Origin: Branchipolynoe longqiensis
Lineage: Eukaryota > Annelida > Polychaeta > Phyllodocida > Polynoidae
Length of the DNA stretch: 64,000 nt
Assembly (NCBI GenBank): GCA_030323885.1
Contig: CM059190.1
Location: 82,204,709-82,268,708 of the forward strand
Direction of reading: 5' to 3'
The position numbers and the translations under genes were made by a program. Within the stretch, counting starts at the first letter, position 1, and each line of letters opens with the position of its first letter. Under the pieces are notes generated by a model. That model searched no databases. It was not told the origin of the DNA and saw only the letters and a program-made list of their open reading frames with translations. Positions 53,774 to 62,939 of the stretch are shown here, in pieces.

Positions 53774-56700
53774 TGGGGCTGTCACACTACGACGCTTCTC
53801 GCCGGCGACCCGTCAACGTGTGGTGTATTTGGGCGAAAATGGGTGAAATATCGAGAAACGCTGGGAGCGCGTTATGCGCGCGTCGGTGCATTTCACTACA
53901 CGTCGGTACACTATCCTTGACGCTGATGGTCGGCGCGAAACGCCGGCGCGCGTTCCCTATCGCCCAAGGTTTTAAACATGTCAAAAACAACCCAACGACC
54001 GCCAGCGCGCGCAAATATATGGGTAACGACGTGCCCTGTCACACTACGACGTTTCCCCCGGCGCGCCGGCAACGCGCAAAATATTTGCAACCCGTCGAGA
54101 AACGTCAAACTTTTCGGCGTGTTGGGGGGTAGTTGGACGGGCGGCAGCGTGTTGGTAGCGTGATCATAGCGTGTTATTAGCGCGCCGTCAACGGGTATCA
54201 ACGTAGCAGCCTCCCTCCCTCCCTCCCTGTGTCTGTGTGTGTGTGTCTCTGTGTCTGTATGTACGTCTCTGTGTCTATGTGTGTGTCTGTGTGTGTGTCT
54301 GTGTGTGTGTCTGTGTGTGTGTCTCTGTGTATCTATGTGTGTGTCTGTGTGTCTATTTGTGTGTCTCTGTGCGTGTGTCTCTGTGTCTTTGTGTCTCTGT
54401 CTCTGTGCATGTGTCTCTGTGTCTGTGTCTCTGTGTGTGCGTATCTGTGTATGTGTGTGTGGCTCTGTGTCTCTGTGTGTGTCTCTTTGTCTGTGTGTGT
54501 GTCTGTGTGTGTGTATGTCTGTGTGTCTCTGTACGTGTCTGTGTGTTTCTGTGTCTGTGTGTGTGTCTGTGTGTGTCTCTGTGTCTCTGTGTGTGTCTCT
54601 GTGTGTGTCTGTGTGTGTATCTCTGTGTCTGTGTGTGGGTGTCTCTGTGTCTGTGTGTGTGTCTATGTGTGTGTCTCTGTGTCTGTGTGTGTCTGTGTGT
54701 GTCTCTGTTTGTGTCTCTGTGTGTGTCTCTGTGTCTCTATGTCTTTGTGTGTGTATCTGTGACTGTGGGTGTCTCTGTGTCTGTGTGTGTGTCTCTGTGT
54801 GTGTTCTGTGTCTCTGTGTCTCTGGGTGTGTCTCTGTGTCTGTATCTGTGTCTCTGTGTCTATATGTGTGTCTGTGTGTGTATGCGTGTGTGTGTCTCTG
54901 TGTCTGTGTGTGCATATGTGTCTCTATGTGTGTCTATGTGTCTCTGTGTGTGTGTCTCTGTGTCTGTATGTGTGTCTCTGTGTCTCTGTGTGTGTCTCTG
55001 TGTGCGTCTCTCTGTGTGTGTGTGTGACTATGTGTGGGAGGGAAGGGGGGATAGGGAGAAAGAGAGGGAGGGAGAGAGGGGGGAGGGAGGGAGGGAGAGT
55101 GTCTGTGTGTCTCTCTCTCAGAGACACACACACAGACACAGACACACACATAGAGACACACAAAGAGACACAGAGTCACACACACAGAGACACACACACA
55201 TAGACACACACAGACATACACAGACACACAGAGACACAGAGACACACACACACAGACACACACATACACATAGACACACACATAGACACACACACAGACA
55301 CAGAGACACACACACTGAGACACAGAGACAGAAAGACAGAGACACAGAGACACACACATAACACAGAGACAAACAGAGACACAGAGACACACACACAGAC
55401 CACAGCGCCACACACAGACACAGACCCAGAGACACACACACTGAGACACAGACACAGAGACACAGAGATACACCCACAGAAACACAGAGGCACAGACACA
55501 GAGACACACACACAGACACACACACAGACACAGACACACACATATACACAGAGACACACACATGGACACAGAGACACACACAGACACAGAGACACACACA
55601 CACAGACAAACACACAAAGACACAGATACACACACAGACACACAGAGACACACATACACACACAAATACACAGAGACACACACACAGACACAGAGAGACA
55701 CACAGAGACACACACATAGACACACACATGGAGACACACACACAGATACACACAGACAGAGAGACACACACAGAGACACACACACAGACACAGAGACACA
55801 CACACTGAGACACAGAGACAGAAAGACAGAGACACAGAGACACACACACAGACACAGAGACACACGCAGACACAGACACAGAGACACACACACTGAGACA
55901 CAGACACAGAGACACATAGATACACCCACAGAAACACAGAGACACAGACACAGACACAGAGACACACACACACACACAGACACACACACATAGACACAGA
56001 GACACACACACATACACACACATACACATATACACACACACAAAGACACAGAGACACACACACACACAGACACAGAGAGACACACACACAGACACAGAGA
56101 CACACACATAGACACACACATGGAGACACACACAGATACACACACAGAGACACATAGACACACACAGACACACACACAGACACAGACACACACAGAGACA
56201 CACACACACACAGACACACACAGCAACGTGCGAGCAACGCGCTGGTAACGCGTGTCGACGTCCTGCAAACGCGCCCGTCGCGCCCGTAACGTGGGTCAAC
56301 GTCATGCCAACGCGCCGGTAACGCGCGATCCAACACGTTGGCGCACGTCGGCGCGCGTCCAAAGTTTTGTGCATGCGCAAAACCTCGACGCGCCCCGACG
56401 CGCGCCGACGCGCGCCGACGTTTCCATTCACACGTTGCTATGTACCGACGCGCCGGTAACGCGCCGGTAACGTGCCGGCAACGCGCCGGTAACGTACCGG
56501 ACGTGTACCGACGTGTTGAACAAAAACCCAACCCGTCGGCACGCGTCGAAGCGCGTTGGTGAGAAACGTTGTAGTGTGACAGGGCCTTAATAGGCGCGCG
56601 TCGCGCTGCGTTGGACGCGCCGGAATAACGTTATGGGAACGCTAGGAAGACGGCGCACGCGCGGGAGGGTCGTTGCTCACACGTTGCGGCAAACTGGGCC

Positions 56701-56933
56701 GTTTTTGTTTTACGCCCTAGCAACATTTAAGGTTAAATGAAGACGTCGCACCAAACTTTTTTTTTTTTTTCCCCAGCGCGTCGACACACGTTGGCCGCGC
56801 GCGCATAACGCGCCGCATTGACGCCGATCTTTTCCCCCCAAACCGCCGAAAAGTTTTACGTTTCTCGACGCGCAACATAGTACTTTCAACGCTGACGGGT
56901 CGCCGGGACACACGTCGTAGTGTGACAGCCCCA
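53774..56933. mobile_element. Harbinger-like element carrying a 2-kb microsatellite hairpin
   Basis: Ends TGGGGCTGTCACACTACGACG and CGTCGTAGTGTGACAGCCCCA, flanked by TTA on both sides (53771-53773, 56934-56936). Within are a second pair of similar ends (54031 GTGCCCTGTCACACTACGAC and 56560 CGTTGTAGTGTGACAGGGCC), GC-rich GCGCGCCGGTAACGCG words, and the microsatellite arms of 54205-56222. A short SINE-1 distal fragment (56703-56747) is also inside. No transposase ORF is present. Confidence 0.8.
54205..56222. repeat. Inverted compound microsatellite (TGTGTCTC / GAGACACA)
   Basis: 54225-55020 is (TGTGTCTC)-type and 55120-56222 is its complement (GAGACACA)-type, with a purine-rich spacer (55028-55100). 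The arms can pair over about 0.8-1 kb. In the right arm a ~480-base segment is repeated (GACACAGAGACAGAAAGACA at about 55322 and 55813). Long ORFs in many frames are artefacts. Confidence 0.95.
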
Positions 56934-57379
56934 TTACCAGCTTACTAGTCCCATGACGGCCCGGTACCATAGTCCACTTCTAATGGAACTAGTGCCAAAC
57001 AGCTTTATAGTGTGAAATGTTCCTTAAATGCCCCCATCCCGCCACCATTATACATGCATGTTGTTCAATAAGGCCTTCCATTGCGCATGTGTTACATTTG
57101 ACACCGGTGCTTTTGTGATCCGCCGAATGGCACTAGTGCCATAGGAAACCATGGTCAATGATTAAATATCTCTGCAGAAGTGCAATACAAACCGATAGAC
57201 ACAAATTTACTTAGGGCTTGAACATAATTCCATAACTTTCTAGTAGATTAAACCACCATTTTCCGATATTTTTTCCCTGGACCATGAGCGATGACATTCC
57301 TGTATTTTTAACCTATTTAATTAGGTAAATATATGGCTTAACAACAAAGATTTACCATTTAATTTGTGAGCGAACAAAA

Positions 57380-57612
57380 GAAAGTGCACACTCATGGTGA
57401 CTTTATAGTGCTTCCTCACTGGGATACCAGGCCGCCGGCACCATGACCCGATATCCCATTCAGTCACATTATCCTGACACTGAGCTAACCAGTCCTTGTT
57501 CTATCCTATTAATGCCGAGCGCCAGGCTAGGAAGCGACAAGTACCAAGTTTGTAAGGTACTGGTTTGACTCGACCGGGAATTGAACTACCGATTCGGCCA
57601 CCACGTACAGTG
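57380..57612 (-). mobile_element. SINE-1, partial
   Basis: Body from AGTGCACACTCATGGTGACT to the head (GATTCGGCCACCACGTACAG on plus). The interval 56937-57380 has no recognised content. Confidence 0.8.
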
Positions 57613-57842
57613 AGGGACTCAGGCAAGGAGCCACATAGATGGGCATGTTTGGATAGGGTGATTGCATCAGAGAACCAAGGTAGTGTAGTGTAACGGTTAG
57701 CACACCGGCCCAAAAATGGAAACAAGCGTCGGTTTAAAAGCATGCCATAGCCACAACATTTCCCATTTGAAACACCGACCGCCCCCCCACTCCCCACACC
57801 CCCACCGCAACAACACCAGTAACACTGGAAGCCTGGGAACAA

Positions 57843-58843
57843 ACTGAAAGGGGAGCCTTACGAAGTACAGGTCGCCACTCTGGGTGACGACCTTGACCTT
57901 CAGGTCGGTCGACAACATTAACACTCAGACTGCGCACAAGCTGAAAGGTGAGCCTTACCAGAAAGCGTGTATATAGATGAGAGGGACAACTCCCGCGAAA
58001 ATCGGTAACACAGGCTACAGTGGCGCTCCTGGCGGTTATTGTCGAACAAGCGTTAAGTTTGCCTTTATGCGCAGTGCAAAACATTAGTTTTCTTCAAAGA
58101 TTTATAGAAATCCAGAACCCTAACTTTATAAACTCAATATAATATTTTTGGTAAACATGTTTTTTATATGTGTTCCAAGCGGCTTGTGTGTAGGTCATGT
58201 AGTTTTAGAGATATTTGACATTTTCTGTATGAAGATTGCTCACCGCCATTGACAATGCATTCAGTTTGCCGTACATGCAGTGCAAAACGTTTATTTTATT
58301 CCAAAATAATAGAAATGCAGAAGACTAACCTTATAAATTTAATATAATATTTTCATTGAATATGTTTTCTATATGTGTACCAAGCGATTTGTTTCTATGT
58401 GGTGTGGTTTTAGAGATATTTGACATTTTCTGTATGAAGATTGCACATGACCATTGACAATACCTTGAGTTTGTGTCATAAAGTGTTCAACAACCACCAC
58501 TTGGAGCGCCACAGTCGGCATCTGTTACACGTTCTACTATGACAGTTGTCCCTCTCATCTATATACATGCTCTCTGGCCTTACGCAGTAGAGGTCGCAAC
58601 TCTGGGTAACGGCCTTGACCTTCAGGTCAGCCAACAACAGTAATACTCAGACTGTGTACAAAGTGAAAGGTGAGCCTTACCGAGTAGATGTCGCCACTCT
58701 GGGTGACGACCTTGACCTTAGGTCGGCTGACAACAGTAACACTCAAGAAGTAGAGGTCGCCACTCTGGGTGATGACTTTGACCTTGAGGTTAGCCATCAA
58801 CAGTAACACTCAGACTGCCTATGAACTGAAAGGAGAGCCTTAC
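57843..58843 (-). repeat. Tandem copies of the exon 2 3' end with its 5' splice site
   Basis: On the minus strand the exon 2 end AAGGTCAAGGTCGTCACGCA GAGTGGCGACCTATACTCG|GTAAGG (in two parts) is followed by at least four further copies of GACCT.AAGGTCAAGG...CCCAGAGT.GCGACCT.TAC, several with GTAAGGCTC after them, and of the ~50-base spacer CTTTCA.TTTGT...CAGTCTGAGTGTTACTGTTG. The unit is about 105 bases. The array is cut by the hAT-like MITE at 57959-58575. Confidence 0.88.
57959..58575. mobile_element. hAT-like MITE, family B, inside the splice-site array
   Basis: Ends CAGAAAGCGTGTATATAGAT GAGAGGGACAA and its inverse (in two parts) are flanked by AGCCTTAC (57951-57958) and GGCCTTAC (58576-58583). 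The 8-bp duplication and CAG end fit hAT. The interior also holds a direct duplication (TAGAGATATTTGACATTTTC twice). Confidence 0.8.
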
Positions 58844-59056
58844 CGAGTATAGGTCGCCACTCTGCGTGACGACCTTGACCTTCAGGTCAGCCGAGCTGCT
58901 CGTGGAGTAAATCTGGGAGATAACCGGGGCGAAGCGAGGGTTCTCGAGCCCACAGCCTCGGGTCATGGTGAACACGGTGTCCTTGTAGCGCACCGTGACC
59001 CCGCACGCGCAGAGGGCCGGTGACCCCGGCGAACATCTGCGGTGGTGTGTTTGCAC
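58844..59056 (-). CDS. Exon 2: N-terminal half of the VWD-type domain
   Basis: This 71-codon exon is phase 0-0, with acceptor CTCCGCTAG and donor TACTCG|GTAAGG. It begins VQTHHRRCSPG and carries the motif CACGVTVRYKDTVFTMTRGC, i.e. a C.CGV..RY strand followed by a Cys. It ends in the beta strands DLKVKVVTQSGDLYS. This layout (Cys cluster, hydrophobic strands, K.KV...QSG) is that of the first half of a VWD domain as found in VWDE-type proteins. The second half is on the exon at 52490-52601, joined in frame. The last ~55 bases together with the donor are repeated several times in the following intron (57843-58840), see findings. Base composition is GC-rich compared with the AT-rich introns. Confidence 0.85.
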
Positions 59057-59223
59057 CTAGCGGAGAAAGCAGGCAATTTCATTGCACCGGGTTACATAAG
59101 TACCGAACCTCTCTTATCATGCTTCCAGAAGTCCCGAATTAACAGAAAAGCTGGCTATTTAAAATAACTGGTTAAATACAATTTAGCTCGTTACTTTTCG
59201 TTACTTTCTTTTATGCACATATT

Positions 59224-59583
59224 TATGGCTGCGTAGTCCGATGAAGCGTCAACATTTCAGAACAAAAACACTCACCTAGATTTGAATCTACATATCGCTA
59301 ACTTAGATACTGGTGTACTTATTAAGCTTTTGATGCCACATAGAAGGGAATACTGAGTCAATTTAACAGAACCTGATACTCCATAAGCCTATGGTGTCAG
59401 AGTTTTGGCATGCTTGGCAAAATTAATTTGGGTTGTTTGCACTTCAAATATCTCAAAAGTTAGCCATTTGGAAATAAAAGTTCCTTCAAACTAAAGTCGC
59501 GTAGACAATAACAATTAATTTAATATATATTTATCTCAGAAAAATGGCAGAAACTCAAAACCAGCAAACTATGCAACTTTACG
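59224..59583 (+). mobile_element. TTAA-MITE, complete but diverged
   Basis: Ends GGCTGCGTAGTCCGATGAAG and CAGCAAACTATGCAACTTTA; full interior of the family. It lies 170 bases upstream of exon 2 (in the transcribed sense). Confidence 0.75.
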
Positions 59584-59684
59584 GCTGTCTCCAGAAAACT
59601 GGTAAAATCCAGAAATCGGTGCCACTTCCGGTCCAAAGCTTGCTTGCAGGAAATTTGGTCCAATATCTGTTCAGCATTGTGCTT

Positions 59685-59885
59685 ATGCAGTAAAACCTCT
59701 CTAACCGACCACCTCTGCAGATCAACCACTCCCCTATATCGATCGCTTTATTTGGGTCCCAAACACTCACCCATACAATACCATTGTACCGATGAAAAAA
59801 AAAACCTCCCTAAACCGACCACCTCCCTAAATGCAGACTGTACTCATACAACTCTATCATGGAGAACCAGCCACAACATAACAGC
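59685..59885. mobile_element. CTCTCTAA-ended MITE
   Basis: GCAGTAAAACCTCTCTAACCGACC and later CCTCCCTAAACCGACCACCTCC. Similar ends are found at 44895 (inverse). Confidence 0.5.
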
Positions 59886-60350
59886 TAATTAAGTGGTTTT
59901 TGCTGTATTCAGTCAGGATAAAGCATCTAGTGTGCGGCTCAATATGGCGTCAGTACTTAGGGTGGTTTTATATTCAGGCATTATTGTCGGTACAGTCAGG
60001 ATTTAGATCAAATGCTAATTTTGCTAAATAAGCGCTTTTGCTGTATCTAATCAGGATAACAGATTCAGTGCGCGCATTAAAATGGCGTCGGTACTTTGGC
60101 TGGTTTTCTATTCAGGCATTATTGTCAGTACAGTCTGGATTTAGCTGAAATGCTAATTTCGCTAATTAAGCGTTTTAGAGGTATCTAGCGAGGATAAAGT
60201 ATTCAGTGTGTGCATCAGTATGGAGTTGGTCTTTTGAGTGCTTTTCTACCGACGCGTCTACATACAGTATGGATTAAGGTAAAATCCTAATTTAGCTAAT
60301 TTTAAAAGGGTTTGTTATGTACCTAGTCGAGATCAAGCCTTTAGTGTGTG
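59885..60350. repeat. ~137-bp tandem repeat, 3-4 copies
   Basis: TTTTGCTGTAT.CA.TCAGGATAA..(C/A)AT..AGTGTGCG and TTCAGGCATTATTGTC.GTACAGTC.GGATTTAG recur at 59895, 60035, 60170 and, weaker, 60305. It is followed by a pure (TA)n of about 55 bases (60355-60408). Confidence 0.8.
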
Positions 60351-60414
<64 letters not shown>

Positions 60415-60434
60415 AAAGTATTTATACGCATATT

Positions 60435-61430
60435 ATTAGGATGGAACCGATTTTATTGAGGCTGTATTTATACTGTCCATAGCATGTAAGCCCGGGTACC
60501 CAGGCTTGTTTTCAATGCTGGCCAGCTGTAGTGTTGGTGTTGTCTTACCAAGCAGTAGCTGCTGATAAGTTGTTTGATTGTCTGCATTTCAGTAGCAGAT
60601 AGATAGTCTGTTGGTACGTTTAGTAGCCTATGTTAATTTGTTGGGGCCCTCTTGGCATTGTATTTTTGTTCTATTCTTATTACTATGTTAGTTGTTTTTT
60701 TAAGGTTCTATGTTAGTGTTTTGGGGTTTTCTTAGTAAGAGTTTTCCGCTTTTTGCTACTTAATTCTATACTAGCCTATTTTATTTACATGTCCATAGGC
60801 TTGTACATAATAGATGGTTGAGTTATGTTTGTTTGAATTTGATTTGATTTATATTGTTGTTGGATATGTTATCTGGCTTTTATATTTCCAGTTATCCCGC
60901 CCTGGGCTGTCCAGTTGGTGGGCCGTGACATATCAGCTGCCCCCTTGTGGTGCAGTTCAGTTGGGGTTTCCAGTTTTTATTTTGCACAGATATTTTTTGT
61001 ACGTTTTTAGGTCATGGATTTGTCTTTCTTTCACCATTTGCGCATTCCATGCCTTGGCGGCCATTTCCAGTGTGCTCCTTTCATGGGCTTTGATCTGGCT
61101 TCTGGTCTGCCTTAGTAGTGGTGCCTTGCTTGCTCTGGTGTCCCTTAGTGGTTGGATTAGACACTTAATGTCTTGGCTATATCCATATGCTAATGTTTTT
61201 AGGTGGATTATTCTTCTGTTTTCTCGTAGCTTTACTTTAGTTCTTTTGTGTAGGTCATAAGTGGGGTGTAGTTTGTCTACTTCCAGGCAGATTTTCAGTG
61301 CCCTATTTTGTAGTATCTGCAATTTTTTAAGTAGCTCTTTTTTAGCACCCATGTAAATTACATCCCCATAGTCAAAGTATGGGAGTACCATGCCTTTGAA
61401 GATTTGTATTGACATATCTTGTGTCATATA
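60435..61430 (-). pseudogene. LINE with ORF2 C-terminus and complete 3'-UTR
   Basis: The open frame at 60957-61427 reads FKGMVLPYFDYGDVIYMG, LLKKLQILQNRALKICL, PTYDLHKRTKVKLRENRRII and LEMAAKAWNAQMVKERQI. The order ....P.FDYGD.IY....L..LQ.LQNRAL.I....LH....L..L..RR is the C-terminal thumb region of CR1/L2-like LINE reverse transcriptases; the catalytic part is missing (5'-truncated). The 3'-UTR (60440-60815) is the same as at 19955-20335. Confidence 0.85.
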
Positions 61431-61471
61431 GTTTCTGCCATAGTTTGTGATTTACTTTTTGTATGATACAG

Positions 61472-61705
61472 TTTAACCCCATTAAACCAACCATAAAACC
61501 ACATGAAAGTTTGGTTTAACTGTACCGGAAGTGGCCTGGGGCCAACAATTTTGTTTGGATTAACCGATACTTTAGATTAACCAACTTTGGTTTAACCAAC
61601 TTTTGTATATGATAAATGGTAGCATTTTGCTAGGCCGCCGAAAAAAGTTTGGATTAACCGATCGTTTGGTTTAACCGAGCTTGGTTTAACGGGGTTGTAC
61701 TGTAA
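61472..61705. mobile_element. pogo-like MITE
   Basis: ACAGTTTAACCCCATTAAACC to GGTTTAACGGGGTTGTACTGT, with TA next to each end. The interior is GATTAACCGAT and GATAAATGGTAGCATTTTGC. It ends about 25 bases before the exon 1 donor. Confidence 0.75.
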
Positions 61706-61732
61706 TAACATTAATATGGTCCCTATGCATAC

Positions 61733-61793
61733 CTCTTCTAGATCTCCGTGCGCGTACATCTTCCACGACCCTTCACTTTTGATGGAAAGTACC
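61733..61793 (-). CDS. Exon 1 of those found: link into the VWD domain
   Basis: The 61-base exon starts after TTTCTTTCAG and ends GAAGAG|GTATGC. Its first base completes a codon begun upstream, and it then reads VLSIKSEGSWKMYAHGDLEE, ending in phase 0, which matches the start of the exon at 58844-59056. A tryptophan-containing strand just before the first Cys pair of a VWD domain fits VWDE-type proteins, but that is inference. The neighbouring intron holds a pogo-like MITE (61472-61705) directly downstream of the donor. The short length makes this the least certain exon of the main chain; phase agreement and good splice sites are the support. Confidence 0.6.
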
Positions 61794-61864
61794 CTGAAAG
61801 AAACAGATAATAAATTACAAGGCATGTTAAGAGACGGTGTTCTCACAAACGAAAGGAAACCTAA

Positions 61865-62282
61865 AGTGCCTGTCACCCTATGCCAGATTGAGCAACAGAC
61901 AGAATTTTCTAGTCCAGTGGTGTTTGGGCGTGATAAGTATCAAAATGTATTAAAATGTGTCAAATTGTTGCGATATCGGGTCAAAGGCCGCCAGACAAAT
62001 GGACATGAAACAGACATGAAACATATATGAACGGGTAGCCAATGGACGATAAGCAGACTAAATGGACTCAAACCGGACAAGAACCATAGATGTCAATCTG
62101 GCGGCATCCATTTTAAGTTTTGTCCATGTTCAAAACTTGTAAACAGATCAGGCAAGATATCAATGGATATCAACGGATATGAAATGGATATGCAACGGAC
62201 ACAAACCGGACATTGCCGGATATCAACAGACTTTGTTCGGTTGCTTTCCGTTTCCCCAATCCGGTGAGGTGTGACAGAGCCT
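61865..62282. mobile_element. Harbinger-like MITE, GGACA/GGATAT interior
   Basis: Ends AGTGCCTGTCACCCTATGCC and GGTGAGGTGTGACAGAGCCT, with TAA on both sides (61862-61864, 62283-62285). The interior has AATGGACA, ACCGGACA and CAACGGATAT words. Confidence 0.8.
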
Positions 62283-62493
62283 TAAGGCCTACAGAAGTTT
62301 GCGAACTACTACTTCTGCCATTCTGGTGTTAATGTCCTAATCATTATCCTAATAAGAGAGGGTGTTTACACAAACGAAATGAAACATAACACCTAGAGAA
62401 GTACTCGAAATACCATTGCTGCCATCCCTAGGTTAGTGTCCTAATCATCAGCCTATCTAGGCTACCTGATGCAGCCATCCGGGCCACACCTAC

Positions 62494-62553
62494 CTGTGTA
62501 TGTGACATTTCACCAGGGGTGGTCAGTTGCAGCGGTTCCATATCGAACAATAA
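62494..62553 (-). CDS. Possible upstream exon (weak candidate)
   Basis: A 60-base open segment lies between an AG (ATGATCAG) and a good donor (CAG|GTAGGTG). Read in phase 0 it gives LLFDMEPLQLTTPGEMSHTQ, without stops. It ends in phase 0 whereas the next firm exon at 61733-61793 needs two carried bases, so another exon would have to lie between them, and I see none. Its first 20 bases (TTATTGTTCGATATGGAACC) match the unit of the tandem array that fills the rest of the window to the right. It may therefore be only the edge of that array. Confidence 0.2.
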
Positions 62554-62659
62554 CTGATCATGATTTCTCACCCTTTTGCTCACATTCTTCTATCTCCTGG
62601 TTCCATATCGGAAAATCTCTTTTTTGAAGATTTGAAGCTTTATGCTGCCTATCATGGAT

Positions 62660-62935
62660 AAGTCTGAATAGACTTGTTTTCACCATTAGACAGTTTGTTG
62701 ATAGAAAGCCCGAGCCTACACTTTTACCGACCCAAGGGATTTTTAACCTCCCACACCACATAGACATGGTAGGAGAGCAACTGGACGTTGATGACACTGT
62801 AAAAATTATTCACAGCATTGGAAATCCAAAGTGGCAGAGGTTGGGGCACGGGGAATCGAACCACTGACCTTCAAATTAGGAGTCCGCCCTAGAAAAAAGT
62901 CAGACACTCTAACCACTCCACCACAGAGAACACCG
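62660..62935 (-). mobile_element. SINE-2
   Basis: Minus-strand copy with the variant tail CATGGATAAGTCTGAATAGAC seen also at 2500 and 27883; the head ends ACCACTCCACCACAGAGAACACC on plus. Confidence 0.85.
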
Positions 62936-62939
62936 ACAA

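Larger units (their letters stand above)
3455..61793 (-). other. Multi-exon gene: VWD / EGF / VWDE-like module / trefoil-repeat extracellular protein
   Basis: Sixteen exons on the minus strand form one open reading frame of 2,626 coding bases ending in TAA. The phase chain is 2-0, 0-0, 0-1, 1-2, 2-1, 1-0, 0-0, 0-1, 1-0, 0-0, 0-1, then four trefoil exons 1-1, then the last exon, and each intron starts GT and ends AG. Domain order is VWD-type domain, unrecognised region, EGF-like domain, SNDG...C..C plus HC.ID..CY module, four trefoil domains, unrecognised C-terminal domain. The order VWD, then EGF, then SNDG/CY motif is from memory that of VWDE (von Willebrand factor D and EGF domain protein) N-terminal halves; trefoils replacing the EGF tail is what is unusual. 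No signal peptide or first exon was found, so the 5' end is incomplete. The product is expected to be secreted or extracellular because it is Cys-rich throughout. One gene rather than two is inferred from phase continuity; no transcript evidence is available. Confidence 0.8.

Noticed and set aside
54229..56531. ORFs of 260-450 codons on both strands
   Set aside because: They consist only of two- to four-residue repeats read from the TGTGTCTC/GAGACACA microsatellite; no stop occurs because of the repeat, and overlapping frames are equally open.
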